DNA of 64,000 nucleotides from Saccoglossus kowalevskii (GCF_000003605.2 NW_003105104.1:292721-356720); one strand, 5' to 3'. Numbered from the stretch's first letter, positions 1 to 11,830 are shown. The notes: generated from the letters alone by a model not told the origin. Program-made: numbers and translations.

Positions 1-90
1 TCTTTGGTCGATTATGTCGGTCTGTGAATTGTACCAGTTAGAAAAACGTATTTCGACAATGTATTAATAAAGTTTTCTTTTACTTTGCAG
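1..90 (+). other. 3' end of an upstream intron
   Basis: A pyrimidine-rich run ending in TTTGCAG at 84-90 is a good splice acceptor directly before the first coding exon. This implies that the 5' UTR exon(s) and the promoter of the 4.1 gene lie outside the window. Confidence 0.75.
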
Positions 91-284
91 ACTAAGAGAA
101 GATGACGACGGAGGAAGGTCAGGCGGAGACTGCAGCAGTTGAGGAGAATCGTCCGCCTCCACCTCAACAGCGATCACCAGTTAAAAAGTCACCGGAGCCG
201 AAAAGGGCTCCTTCTAGACATCCAAAGATGCAGTCTGCTAAAATCCTCTTGATGGATTCGACAGAAGTCATGTGTGAAGTTGAG
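91..284 (+). CDS. 4.1 gene exon 1: start codon, headpiece, FERM start
   Basis: Coding starts at ATG 102 with A at -3. An in-frame TAA at 93-95 rules out extension within this exon. Residues 1-42 are a Pro/Lys/Glu-rich disordered headpiece. A second in-frame Met at 228-230 (residue 43) aligns with the downstream initiator that vertebrate 4.1 genes use directly before the FERM domain, so a shorter isoform is possible. Residues 44-61 (KILLMDSTEVMCEVE) form the first strand of the ubiquitin-like F1 lobe. The donor is GAG|GTGAGT and the phase is 0. Confidence 0.92.
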
Positions 285-592
285 GTGAGTGAAAAATGAA
301 ATTTGTATGCTTGTTAGTTTTGATTAAAGTGCCACAGTTGTCGTGTCGCATTATGTTTGATATGGGACCTTATCATACACCTTGTATTGCCCTGCCTCAT
401 AACGGTATGGCCCCTCACATCAGAGCAATAATTTCCTGTATCACGCCTGGCTCAGCGTGCCAAGCTTTCATTATTTAAAACAAAGTGTGCCATTCTAAAT
501 TAGCTTGTGTGTTTGAGATCATGCCGTGGTAAAATTGTAATTACACCTACAAGGTGTATGATAAAACTGTTATCCAGTCCATAAAGTATAAT

Positions 593-778
593 ACTGTAGA
601 ATACTTTATTTTCGCTGAAGGAATGATTCCGTGAAAATAAAATCCAGCGAATATACTTTTTTTCCTATATTTCACATTAAATTCATCAAAAATCAGTGAA
701 AATAAGTTCCATACAAAAACGCCCAAAAAGTCTTTTCAGCGAAAATTAATTCCAGCGAAAATAAAGTATTTCACAGTA
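593..778. mobile_element. MITE-A copy 1 (hairpin element)
   Basis: The left end is TACTGTAGAATACTTTATTT and the right end is its near-exact reverse complement, ending AAAGTATTTCACAGTA. The whole 186 bp is an imperfect palindrome with repeated GCGAAAAT/ATTTTCGC and CCAGCGAA blocks. It is flanked by TA. There is no coding capacity, so it is a non-autonomous element needing a transposase from elsewhere. Confidence 0.85.
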
Positions 779-1233
779 GTGAAGTAAACAACATGTGTTA
801 AATAAATTGTTTGTTTACATGGAATTGACAACTGTAGCGCTTAAACAATTGAGGGGGGACTTATCCTTATATTTTCACTAAACTTGAATTGACATTTAAG
901 TAACCTCGTTTCCACGTAGTTGCACTTCCTTATGTTTATTTTTCCATCATTTCGTGGGGGTGAAATTTCATACAAACTTTGAAGAGTATAAGATATTTAT
1001 TTTTACAAGTTCCTCGTTACTAACAGTTGTTTTAAAATGTTACTGTGCAGAATTGCTGAATATGCCCCAATATTATATTTACTATATTTTAAATGCATCT
1101 CCCACTGCATGCATTATAGGTCATTAATGACATATTTACAATACACATAGCTATTTACATAAGTGCAAATGCTACTAATAGAGCAAATACTGATTCATAC
1201 AGTGTTTATTTATTAAATTGCCAACATCTCTCC

Positions 1234-1420
1234 TTTGAGTCAAAGCATATATGCAAGGCAGAATTTGATGCGTCAAAAAGAAAATGTCAACAAATAAGCT
1301 TTCTGATTGGTCTTAAATCGTACGAATCTGCAGTTGAGTCAAAGCATATATGCAAGGCAGAATTGATACGTCAAAAAAGAAAAAACCTGTCAACAAACAG
1401 CTGCTCTCTGATATGTCTGA
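1234..1420. repeat. Tandem duplication, ~100 bp x 2
   Basis: TTGAGTCAAAGCATATATGC starts at 1234 and again at 1334. It is followed in both by GCAGAAT, a TCAAAAAGAAAA-type run and a TGTCAACAAA block. The two copies differ by a few substitutions and small indels. Confidence 0.8.
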
Positions 1421-1684
1421 CTGCCCTGCAAAATAATCTGATATTTTCAGCAGTTTTGGCCTTGAAATTGTATGCCTTTAGAAACTCCGCTAAGCTGTAC
1501 ATGTCGCTGACAATGCCAGTTGGTAGTCAATTGTGAAAGACATCCATGCACAAGATGTCTCCTTTGTGTATATTGCCTTGGTAAAAATTTATAACTTGAA
1601 AAATTACACTCCATAATGAATGGAATGAATAATATTTGCTCTATTTGTATTAGGTTGTTACTAAATAGTAGCTCATTTGCTTCC

Positions 1685-1928
1685 TCAACCTTTTCACCAC
1701 CGACTGTTTTTGTCCTAATTTTTCTGTACTTTTTTCGTATATTCTTCAATATTTCTGGAAATGAATCCTAATTTTGGAGCCAACAGACAAAACTTGAATA
1801 AATTTTTAGTTTTTACTCACAAATTTTTGCTATTTTTGTCCCAATCTTCTGAAGGAAAGTGCAGACTATAAATGGAACTGTTTTGTGAATTTATGTTGAA
1901 AAGAGAGAACTGGTGATGAAAAGGTTAA
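1685..1928. mobile_element. MITE-E copy 1
   Basis: The ends are TCAACCTTTTCACCACC on the left and GGTGATGAAAAGGTTAA on the right, forming terminal inverted repeats. The interior matches 20457-20702 in reverse orientation: a block on ATTCTTCAATATTT, then TTTGCTATTTTTGTCCCAAT, then AGTGCAGACTATAAATGG. About 240 bp, non-coding. Confidence 0.75.
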
Positions 1929-3311
1929 ATAATATATGTATTTTTGGTCAAATATGGTGATATTTTAATGACCCAATGAATGCAATTTTTGATTTACGTG
2001 TGCTTCTTGTGTAGCTACTTTATGTGCCTGTCATTTATGGTGTCATTTTTCCTTAGGAATTTGTAATATCCATTGTTTAAAGCATTTTTTTCTTTAAATT
2101 TATGCACTTGCATTTAACAATCAGTAGCTGTGAATGTCAACAACAAATTTTACAATGTTTTCAAACTGTTGAAGTGGGACATTTATGCTCAGCAATGTTG
2201 GGAATTCCCGCTATTTGCAAATATGAGATTGCACTTTGCATGGATTCTTTTGACTTTCTGACCTCTTGGGTCATGTTGCCAGGGGTAACTGCTTCTCTGC
2301 TGTGACTGTTGTTTAGATGAATTTAATGCAACTTTGATTAGATGATGAATAAATGAACCGAGACCTCGGTGGATAGTTGTGGTCAGGCTGTGTTCTAATA
2401 CACACTAAGCTTAAAGTTCATCCTGTTAGTGTTTTTTTTTCTCTCCAATATTTGTGCTTTGCATTGACCAATTTCTTTCAAACTTGGAATATATACTCAG
2501 TATTATAAGACACAGCTTCAAGGACGAAGTTTTGTCCTTTAACCACATTTGAGGGGTATTGTTCAGCCCCAATTGGAAACTCACTTGTTCCAGTTGATTC
2601 ACAGACAACTTTGTCTTGAAACGGGGGCTATGACATTATGTCTTGTTTTTCTCGAGGATAAAGTCTCTGGATGCTTTCGTATTGCGAGTCATGTCAGAAA
2701 TGCCAAAATGAATAATTGTATATATAATACTAAATTTTTCAAATATAAAATATTTTGTGGCGTGTTTTCACACTCGTTAGTCCACAATACATTCTGGATA
2801 GAGTCTTGAAAAATGATCAGTTTAGCTCAGTCTAGCCATTTCTTAGTCTTTAAGTGTTCATGCATGTTTACTTTGCGAAGAAACTGCTCAAACTCAATAA
2901 TGTCAGATGTCAGCAGGAATCATTTTCTGCTGTTTCAGAGTGTTGTAATGTTTTTATGATAATTGGGTCGCATACATTATCAGCACCCTTGGATGACATA
3001 CTTTCTGCTTGTGGCTGATGTCTTTGCGATAGAAGAATGTTGTTAACATAATTGAATTCGATTAAATTGGAAGTTTCATGTCCCGGTTTGGTTCAAACCT
3101 TCATTCGCTTTATTGGCCTATGCACATCCCAAAAATGAAATGAATTTCAGAAAAAATCTAGCATATTATTTTGTGGATAGTAACAACTCGGAGTAAACTG
3201 AGAGTGAATCTCTGCAGTGTGATTATGATGATAATGAATCCATATCTAGTAAACCTTTATTCTGGCAGATACAGGACTTTTTTGCAAGTACCCACCAAGA
3301 AAGTCCAACTA

Positions 3312-4530
3312 CAGTGACCCCTTCCTAAATCGCGCCTCGGTAAGTCGCGATTCGGCTAAGTCGCGCGTATTTGGATTGCTCCCAAAATTTCTATTGTGTT
3401 TTGACAGCAGTTCTGAAGTACAAAGACTAATGTTTCATGGCATACTACTAGTAGTGTTTTTAACTAACCGTTAAAGAGACAACTCAACACCTACTGTCCG
3501 TCAATTGCTGCGATGCAATGGGCGACAGCGGCCTTACTCAAGGTGTCAACAGGGGTGTCGAGTACGGGGTCGGGTAGTGACCGTACGTGCTTCTCGGCCG
3601 GTCCCATTTTGGTATACCTCCATAAAACTCGCTACAATGAGTTGAATTCATTATCTGATCTCTATTTCTCAACTGAGCAGCATGTCTAAGCGAAATCTAT
3701 CCAGCCCGTTCGTAAACGCCATAAACTCGCAGCAATCGACCGTGTCAAGAAGAGGTGAAACCAAGTTAAGGGTTGCATGTGATCTAGCAGTGGGTGAGCC
3801 CACTATTCGTGGGTGGGTAAAAAATGAAGAGGGAATTTGTTTTCAAAGTTGACCAAGAGGCGGGACTGAACAGAAAAACGTGCGAAATTGTCAGACATTG
3901 ATGACATCGATAAAGCTGTTTACGTTTCTTCAAGAGAGGTCTGCCGGAACTCCACTCTGGTCCCATCACCCAATGCAAAGCACACAACTCAGATATGACT
4001 ACTTTTAATTTGAGGCCAGTTCAGAGTGGTTCATGTGATGGCAAAGAAGACGCGCTATACACAAAGTCTCAATCCGAGGCGAAGATCGATCTGCAAACAT
4101 GAACGCTGTCAGAACGTTTTCCGAAAAACTGAGAGAAATTATCTATGAAGGTGGTTATTCCGACGAACAAGTTTATAATTGCGATGAAGCTGGTTTATTT
4201 TGGAAGCTGTTACCATTGAAGTCGCAAGCAACAGCAAACGACCCACATGATATCGGACACAAACAAAGTAAACAATGCATCAACGCAATGTTTACAGCAA
4301 ACATAATCGTGATCTTATTCGAATACTGCCTGACACATATGATACATCATACAATTTGTAAATATGTTTCTAGTCTTTCAATTAACTAAACTAAGGGTTT
4401 ATATGAGCTTTTTATGTTTTCAATGCATGACCCTCCCCTCTCTTTCACGAGGTCCCTCGGTATGTCGTGGTCCTCGATAAGTCACGGTTTTTGCTTGGAT
4501 CCCGACACCCGCGACTTAGCGAGTCCAGTT
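3312..4530 (+). mobile_element. Decayed Tigger/pogo-type DNA transposon
   Basis: The left end CAGTGACCCCTTCCTAAATC and the reverse complement of the right end, AACTGGACTCGCTAAGTCGC, are imperfect inverted repeats rich in TAAGTCGCG. They are preceded by TA on the left. The interior carries remnants of a CENP-B/jerky-type transposase (separate entry). At about 1.2 kb it is shorter than a full pogo-type element (usually 2-3 kb), so it is internally deleted. The exact right boundary is uncertain. Confidence 0.75.
3682..4389 (+). pseudogene. Broken pogo/Tigger transposase
   Basis: The first segment (ATG 3682, 56 codons) begins MSKRN and contains VGEPTIRGWVKNEE, which resembles the N-terminal CENP-B-type helix-turn-helix of pogo-family transposases. 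It ends in TGA after 3846. A second open segment (4099-4389) contains YSDEQVYNCDEAGLFWKLLP, the hallmark VYN-DE-GLFW block around the first catalytic Asp of the DDE domain. The rest of the DDE domain is missing and frames are interrupted, so it cannot make an active enzyme. Confidence 0.8.
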
Positions 4531-4708
4531 CTTGGCTTAATGCACCAATCACATGCCATTACTTTCACTGTGTAGCTAGTGCCTTCATGTGTGCAATATT
4601 GTGTAAGCACAACAACCTTATCTGGCAAATATTCTCCACAAACATGAAATAATTATGTACGCAAAATTTTTACTAAGACAGCTTTTTTTATTAACTTAAT
4701 TTTTTCAG

Positions 4709-4813
4709 AAAAAATCCAAAGGACAAGCTCTATTAGATAAAGTCTGTGATAACATGAACCTTATGGAAAAAGATTATTTTGGATTAACTTACCGTGATGC
4801 TGCTGATCAGAAG
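4709..4813 (+). CDS. 4.1 gene exon 2: FERM F1 lobe
   Basis: Thirty-five codons (residues 62-96), phase 0 on both sides. KKSKGQALLDKVCDNMNL and EKDYFGLTYRD align with the F1 ubiquitin-like lobe of protein 4.1, where vertebrate proteins have KGQDLL..VCEHLNL and EEDYFGL. The acceptor is TTTTTCAG and the donor AAG|GTGAGG. Confidence 0.95.
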
Positions 4814-5460
4814 GTGAGGAGTCTGAGGGGGAGGGCAAGGGGGAGGGAGTTGCGGTTTAGATGGTAGGTAGATAGAGTGATGCTGATAAAAAGAGGGGAG
4901 AAGGTGCTGAGGGATAGGCAGACTTGGAGGGGATGGTTTGCAAAATCAAAGTGGTATTTAAAATTTCAAGATTGATATAGTTGGGGTGAGAGGCAACCAA
5001 ACACTTGTGATCTTGTGACCATACTGACGAACATTCAGACAGGAAACACTGTACTCAAACTCGCAGCTATGGCAAATGCTCCCCTCAACTGTAAACAAAC
5101 AACTCCCTGTTACTCCATGTTTTCTTAATACCTTTAGAGCATAGGCAGTTTCACCCCATTAGAGTATTTTAGGGGCACCTGGGGTTTTTTAATCAAAAAA
5201 TGACAAATCTTGTTTGAGAGTATTACTTTCTTCTTTATCCTGAATTTATGAGATATACTGAAAGCTGTACAAATTGAGAATGTAGAAAATGACTTGTGGA
5301 TAATTATAATTGAACAGTGGAATTTAAATGAAACTACCATATTCCAAAGCACTTAAAGAGTCCAGATGTTGATTTATGCATGTAGTGTTAAAAGAAGTCT
5401 AAGAGGTGAATTTATTTTAATAGTAGTTTTGTAATTTGAATAATTTATTATGCTTTGCAG
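4814..5460 (+). other. Intron 2 (647 bp)
   Basis: The donor is GTGAGG and the acceptor ATGCTTTGCAG. A purine-rich GGGAGGG stretch (4826-4930) follows the donor. I see no other feature. Confidence 0.85.
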
Positions 5461-5503
5461 TACTGGTTGGACCCTGTTAAAGATATCAAGAAGCAAATCA
5501 GAA
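5461..5503 (+). CDS. 4.1 gene exon 3: FERM F1 lobe, 43-bp microexon
   Basis: YWLDPVKDIKKQIR (residues 97-110) plus one base of Ser111. It matches the WLD..KEIKKQ segment of the 4.1 F1 lobe. The donor is A|GTGAGTA, phase 1. It precedes the longest intron in the gene. Confidence 0.93.
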
Positions 5504-5984
5504 GTGAGTAGATATATTGTACATACACTACGTGATGCTTTTAGTAGTGATTTATGAGTGAACACTGGTTCAAAGTGTTAGACTGTGTGGGTGTTGCTTC
5601 TTCAGTGTACTTCCCAGAGCATTTCAAGCTTAGTCGGTACTTAGGAAATAAAAGAATGCATTAACAAGACAAAGGCATCAATATGCAAATTAGGTGCGAG
5701 CTTTTTCCTGTGGAGTGTATGCTGCTGCTTTGACATCAAGTCCTGTATGGACAGTTTGTGTAGTGTGGATATTATTCTTATAGTGTGTGTACAGACAGAC
5801 AGATGTATGACTGTTCCTCCGTCACTCTGTCTGGTTGGTATTGTCTCACTTTGTTTAGTGTATCTAGGGTTAGATACATCACTGATATAGTGTCTGTGCG
5901 AAATGTATTGCATCTACCTACCTTGGATACAGCACCGCTACACATCGACGTTGTGGATGTTCCCTAATCAGTCATTCCTCATTG

Positions 5985-6650
5985 ACTAGGAGTTGGATAT
6001 AGCACATTCTGACACAGTCCTAAAACTGTATGTTTTGACCTCCATGCTTGTGTGCGCGTTCCCACCTGTATCTTGGACATGCCTAGTCTGATCACATTCA
6101 AACTTCACACATACATCATATATGTTGCGCAACGTACACATGACCATTTGTTTCCTGTTCTGTTTCAAGATGACTGAATGGTGGCTATTTTATTATCAAA
6201 ATCATTGCCATTCCAGAACCAAATTTTGATATGTGTGGATGTTTCATTCAAACTTGGCACAAACATTGGTCAATATGGGAGCGCATTGCCAGTCTGTTGT
6301 TTTTCAGATTGGATTAAAAACATGTGGCCATTTTGTTTTAACGAATACTGTTTCGGAGCTATATTCTGGACTTTACGTTGCATCATACATCATGCAGCTC
6401 ATGGGCATATTCATTCATTTAGTTCTTAGATTCAAGATGGCCGAATTGTGATTGTTTTATTGTTAAATTTCATTTGCAATTCCGGATCTGGGTCTCGGTC
6501 ATGCATAGAATGCATTTAACTTTATGAGGCCTTAAAGTTGTCACTTGTTTCTCAGGTCAAATTCAAAATGGCTGACTGGTGGCCATTTTATTTTAGTGAA
6601 TGCTGTTTTGGAGCCATATCTTCAACATTTTGACTGTTCATGTTTAAAAA
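5985..6650. repeat. Diverged fragments of the 7025-8372 repeat family
   Basis: CTGTATCTTGGACATGCC with ATTCAAACTTCACACATAC (about 6066-6116), GGCCATTTTGTTTTAACGAA (near 6326) and AAAATGGCTGACTGGTGGCC (near 6567) all recur in the 7.0-8.4 kb element. They are much more diverged here, so this is an older copy or copies. Confidence 0.7.
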
Positions 6651-7024
6651 CTCTATATATTTCTTAAACTTCAGAACTCTCAGGGACTACAATAACTTGT
6701 ATAAAAATTGATTGGGCATTGATACAGTGTCAGTGCCCTATGATTGTTTCATACTGATCGACATGCATGTGCAATATGATGCCTGTCATGCAATTAGTCT
6801 GGCGTGTCTGGGTGAAGATAGATATTGGATAATATGCAGTGGTCATCAGGGATTCCTAAATTCACTAGTATGCATGAGAAACATGTATGCATTTTATGGA
6901 CAATGTTATTTATATAAATCTGCTGTTCCTCCCAAGAGACTTAAAACTGCAACATTGTTCTTCCAACAGTCCCTTGTCTCTAAGTCATCCCTCATCATTG
7001 TTTTATTCTAACTCTTTCATCATT

Positions 7025-8372
7025 GGTCCCCGTTCGGACATAGTTCGAAAACGGGGTCTTATGTTTTGCCCTGTGTGCGTCTGTGCGTCCGTGATCACCT
7101 GTATCTCGAACATGCATGGACCGATTGAGTTCAAACTTCACTCATACATCACACATTATATGGGACATATGCACATGCATTTTTTTCATGATCCGATTAA
7201 CGATAGCCGAATAGCGGCCATTTTAAGGCCGAAAATGCATCAAAATCGCACATTTTCACCATTCCGGATCTCAGTTATGCATGGACGGATTTTGTTCAAA
7301 TTTGGTACATACATTAAACATAATAGAACCTTGATGCACGTCATTTTTTTCTTGGATCGGGCTTGAAATGGCAGACTGGCGGCCATTTTGTTTTAAAGAA
7401 TTCAGTTCTGGATCCGTATCTGAGACATGTCTGGATTGATCAAGTTCAAACTTCACACACACAAGGTACATAATGTCACAAATATGTATGTGCATTTGTT
7501 TCATGATCTCATTAACGATAGCCAAATGGCGGCCGCTTTAAGGCTGAAAATGCATCAAAATCGCACATTTTCACCATTCCGGACCCGGATCTCAGTTATG
7601 CATGGACGGATTTTGTTCAAATTTGGTACATACATTAAACATAATGGGACCTTGATGCACGTCATTTTTTTTTGGATCAAGTTCAAAATGGCCGACTGGC
7701 GGCCATTTTGTTTTAAAGAATTCAGTTCTGGATCCGTATCTGAGACATGCCTGCATTGATCGAGTTCAAACTTCACACACACAAGGTACATAATGTCACA
7801 AATATGTATGTGCATTTGTTTCTTGATCCGCTTAACAATAGCTGAATGATGGCCATTTTAAGATCGAAAATGCATCAAAATCACGCATTTTCACAATTCC
7901 GGAACTGGATCTCAGTCATGCATGGATGGATTTTGTTCAGATTTAGTGCATATATTAAACGTAATATAAGCTTGATGCATTCCAATTTTTTTTCAGATCA
8001 AGTTCAAAATGGCCAACTGGCGGCCATTTTGTTTTAAAGAATTGAGTTTTCGATCCATATCTCGGACATGCCTGGACAGATCAAGTTCAAACTTCACATA
8101 CACATCATACATTATATCATACATATGCCTGTGCATTTGGGCCAGTCCTTTTAAGGTCAAAAATTCACAAAAATTGCACATTTTCACCATACCACCATGA
8201 ATCTTAGTCATGCGTGGGCAAATTTAGTTTAAATTTGTGTTGAAAAGGGCTGACTGGTGGCTATTTTGTTTTACTGAATGCAGTTCAACATCCATATTGT
8301 TGCTGCTTTGAATGTATATGTCACTCAAATATGAACGGAACGGGGACGTGTCATTGACAATGACTTGTTTTT
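7025..8372 (+). mobile_element. Helentron/HINE-like composite element, copy 1
   Basis: The left end GGTCCCCGTT (7025) and the right AACGGGGAC (8339-8347) are inverted repeats. The right one is followed by a palindrome GTCATTGACAATGAC (8350-8364) and a T-run. Inside are four tandem units marked by RTATCTSRRACATG at 7101, 7416, 7736 and 8057 (spacing 315, 320, 321). Each has a GGCCATTTTGTTTTAAAGAA segment that can pair with an upstream CAAAATGGCC. Subterminal inverted repeats, a 3' hairpin and internal tandem repeats are the features of non-autonomous Helentrons. The class call is inference, and there is no coding capacity. Confidence 0.6.
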
Positions 8373-8748
8373 TTTTATACCCACACATGCTATCTATGAA
8401 TTGTCAGTTGTTGATATTGCAAACCATGGTCCATCTGAGGCAGTCTCTGTCCTTTCGTGATTTGCTATATAGCACTATTTATTGTGTGATGAAGCATAAT
8501 TGTTTAGGGCCACCAATCATTACCACTGATGCAAAGAATTCAATTTGAGGAGGTGGTAATAGTTCATGCTGGTATCATAGGTGCTAAAATTACTATTAGA
8601 AACTAGACCAATTATGGAGTAGAGACGGACATGAAAGAACATAAAACATTGTATACATAAAAAAACAGGCAACAAATATACACGAAAATTTGTAAAAATG
8701 AACTGAACTAGTAGTTTGTACTTGTAACAATTTGGCATGACGAAATTG

Positions 8749-8763
8749 GGGGGGGGGGGGGTG
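8749..8763. repeat. Poly-G run
   Basis: About fourteen consecutive G bases, followed by GTGTGAGTC. Confidence 0.9.
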
Positions 8764-8875
8764 TGAGTCAGTACCAGTTACGAAGACTTGCATCTCCCAT
8801 TTGTCAATTTTAATGGTCAGTGGTCCCTTAGGCATGTGTCAAGAAAACATTTCAAAGTGTCACAGTTATCAGGCA

Positions 8876-9041
8876 GCACATATTCACAAAATAGTCCTGT
8901 AGTCTGCACTTTGCTTAAAAAAAAAAACTGAAAATTGACTCAATTTTCATCTGTTGGCTCCGAAATGAGGGTTTATTGCCAGATATATTGAAGAATATAA
9001 GAAAAATTTGGACGAGAAAGTCTGGTGGTGAAGAGGTTTTC
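8876..9041. mobile_element. MITE-E copy 2 (5'-truncated)
   Basis: TTCACAAAATAGTCC, TAGTCTGCACTTTGC, TGTTGGCTCCGAAAT and TCTGGTGGTGAAGAGGTT match 20457-20702 in the same order and orientation, with internal deletions. The left terminal repeat is not seen. Confidence 0.7.
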
Positions 9042-9202
9042 TAGATCAAATGAGATGTTATTACTTGTTGCCCTGACAATGCTGATATCTCATTGATAGA
9101 AGCTTACATGTATAAGCCCAGAACAGTGTACTTGGTTCTCACATCATATAAATTGTATGAACAAAATTAACTACTTGCCTAATACGATTTTATTTCGCAA
9201 TC

Positions 9203-10044
9203 NNNNNNNNNNNNNNNNNNNNNNNNNNNNNNNNNNNNNNNNNNNNNNNNNNNNNNNNNNNNNNNNNNNNNNNNNNNNNNNNNNNNNNNNNNNNNNNNNN
9301 NNNNNNNNNNNNNNNNNNNNNNNNNNNNNNNNNNNNNNNNNNNNNNNNNNNNNNNNNNNNNNNNNNNNNNNNNNNNNNNNNNNNNNNNNNNNNNNNNNNN
9401 NNNNNNNNNNNNNNNNNNNNNNNNNNNNNNNNNNNNNNNNNNNNNNNNNNNNNNNNNNNNNNNNNNNNNNNNNNNNNNNNNNNNNNNNNNNNNNNNNNNN
9501 NNNNNNNNNNNNNNNNNNNNNNNNNNNNNNNNNNNNNNNNNNNNNNNNNNNNNNNNNNNNNNNNNNNNNNNNNNNNNNNNNNNNNNNNNNNNNNNNNNNN
9601 NNNNNNNNNNNNNNNNNNNNNNNNNNNNNNNNNNNNNNNNNNNNNNNNNNNNNNNNNNNNNNNNNNNNNNNNNNNNNNNNNNNNNNNNNNNNNNNNNNNN
9701 NNNNNNNNNNNNNNNNNNNNNNNNNNNNNNNNNNNNNNNNNNNNNNNNNNNNNNNNNNNNNNNNNNNNNNNNNNNNNNNNNNNNNNNNNNNNNNNNNNNN
9801 NNNNNNNNNNNNNNNNNNNNNNNNNNNNNNNNNNNNNNNNNNNNNNNNNNNNNNNNNNNNNNNNNNNNNNNNNNNNNNNNNNNNNNNNNNNNNNNNNNNN
9901 NNNNNNNNNNNNNNNNNNNNNNNNNNNNNNNNNNNNNNNNNNNNNNNNNNNNNNNNNNNNNNNNNNNNNNNNNNNNNNNNNNNNNNNNNNNNNNNNNNNN
10001 NNNNNNNNNNNNNNNNNNNNNNNNNNNNNNNNNNNNNNNNNNNN
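9203..10044. other. Assembly gap (842 N)
   Basis: An unbroken run of N. Any open reading frame drawn through it is meaningless. The flanks are unrelated AT-rich sequence. Confidence 1.
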
Positions 10045-11707
10045 CTGATGCTAATTATAATTATGATATTAGTGTATCTCTCCCCCCCCCCACTTTTTTT
10101 TTTAGTAATTGTTTTTTTAATTTTGATGCACCGAGACATAATTTCTCACTGGTTCTAAGGTCTTCATCAACATTTTGTTTGCAAAAAGGTGATAAGTTTA
10201 CTTTGGTATATCCAAAACTACTGCTGAAAGCCTCCATGCAATTGTCGATATCTATTGTTTGAAAGAAACTTCCAGCAGGCATTATGTTGAAAAGGCTAAA
10301 TATTGATTGAGGATTGTGTTCAACTCAATCATTTAACTACATTTCTTATATGGTAATTAAATTTATAGTTATTATCTCAAATAATTAACATGTTAATATT
10401 GACATCCTAATAATAAAATTATATTCCATAGATGTTATAGCCGACTGAATACAAAGAAAATATGCCTTCAAGACATTGAAATACTGGCTGAAACAGAGTT
10501 GTTAAATAATATATATTGATGAACTGAACGAATTGTGCCTTGGGCTGTTAGATCATTGTGTAGCTAGTGCTAAGTTATTGCTGGAATATTCAATGTCACC
10601 TTTAACCTTTTGCTCACGTTGATACATGCGTTTTCTTGAAACGCGATAAGCATTTTACTTAAAATAGATAACATCTATATTCTGACTGGGGACTGCTAAT
10701 TGACAGCCTCACCAAGTTTAATTAATTTGCTATTGGTTCCATTACGTAAATAGGATAATGTTCGGTAACTGCGAATGGATTACTTTTTTTATGACACAAC
10801 ATTGACATTAAAGGTCTCTTCTAAGATACAAATTCAGTTTTATTTTGGCATCTTGGTATTGACTACAGGTGGTGGTTTTGAAACATTTTTGCTTTGGATT
10901 GAAAGGCCTCGATATAGTTGCAATTGCTCTCCATCTTCATTTTCTGAGAAAATTGCAACAAATTGGGTAATTTGTATATCATGAATGTTTTAAGCTTATC
11001 AACTTGCTACTTAGCATGTTTCATGTAAGACCAAAGCATAATAACATGTATCGGTATGTATATATGTATGCATAATTGTGCATATTCACCCTTTTAAACT
11101 TGGACCTACCAAGCTTTAATTGTAATTGTTTCAGTTGTATTTGTCTGAAGATTGGAGCAGAATCCACTGTACTAATTTCCTTTGAAAGTTCCACAGTGGG
11201 GTCACCTCAATTATGACAAAAGAAAGCCACCTATTCAAGTAAGGAATGCTGGTTAACCAAACATAAGTTAGAAAGTTTTTTCTTTCTTTTCACTCTTGGT
11301 AGAAAGCTACTTGGAATGAAAGTATATTGTTGAATTGATGAACAGTTTCATAAATGATACATAAAGTAGTGTGACCTAACTCCAGGGCCACCATTTTTGT
11401 GTCTGGAAAGTTTATTGCACTCTTCACCTACATTTTCTCATCAAGAGTGGACATACATGTACTTAATTCTTGGTTTTTAGTTGTTTTTTTGTTATAAAGA
11501 AGCATGCCACTGTTAGTTGTAACTAATTTGAAATTTGGGAAAATAGAATTGTTGTTGTTGGTCTTGAACATGCTACATGAATAGTGAACAAGTGTTAATT
11601 TACTGATTGGCTGTAAGTTGCTGATAAATCAGAATTAAATGATATTGGTTGTCCCAAAGAACACCAGGTTTATGCAGTGATAAACATGGTGCCCTAGCTT
11701 CAATAAA

Positions 11708-11830
11708 TTTTGCTTTTATCACACACGGATACTGACTGTTTTCTGTATTTTGCTTGTACCACACATGGATACTGACTGTTTTCTGTATTTTGCTTGTACC
11801 ACACATGGATACTGACTGTTTTCTGTATTG
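11708..11830. repeat. 40-bp tandem repeat, ~3 copies
   Basis: GGATACTGACTGTTTTCTGT recurs at exactly 40-bp spacing (11727, 11767, 11807), with TATTTTGCTTGTACCACACA between copies. Confidence 0.9.

Larger units (their letters stand above)
285..4708 (+). other. Intron 1 (4.4 kb)
   Basis: The intron runs from GTGAGT to TTTTTCAG. It holds a hairpin MITE (593-778), a roughly 100-bp tandem duplication (1234-1420), a MITE-E copy (1685-1928) and a decayed Tigger element (3312-4530). I see no coding signal in 780-1230 or 1930-3310. Confidence 0.85.

Noticed and set aside
296-478. 60-codon ORF just after exon 1
   Set aside because: It lies in intron 1 beyond a strong donor and has no recognisable content.
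5985-6650. A separate new repeat family
   Set aside because: Its recognisable segments match the 7.0-8.4 kb element, so it is treated as an older copy.
6887-7815. ORFs of 84-159 codons on both strands
   Set aside because: They are frames through the tandem units of the Helentron-like element. They recur in each unit with stops in other copies.
9157-10158. Long open frames of 322-333 codons on both strands
   Set aside because: They run through the N gap. Only a few real codons at each end exist.
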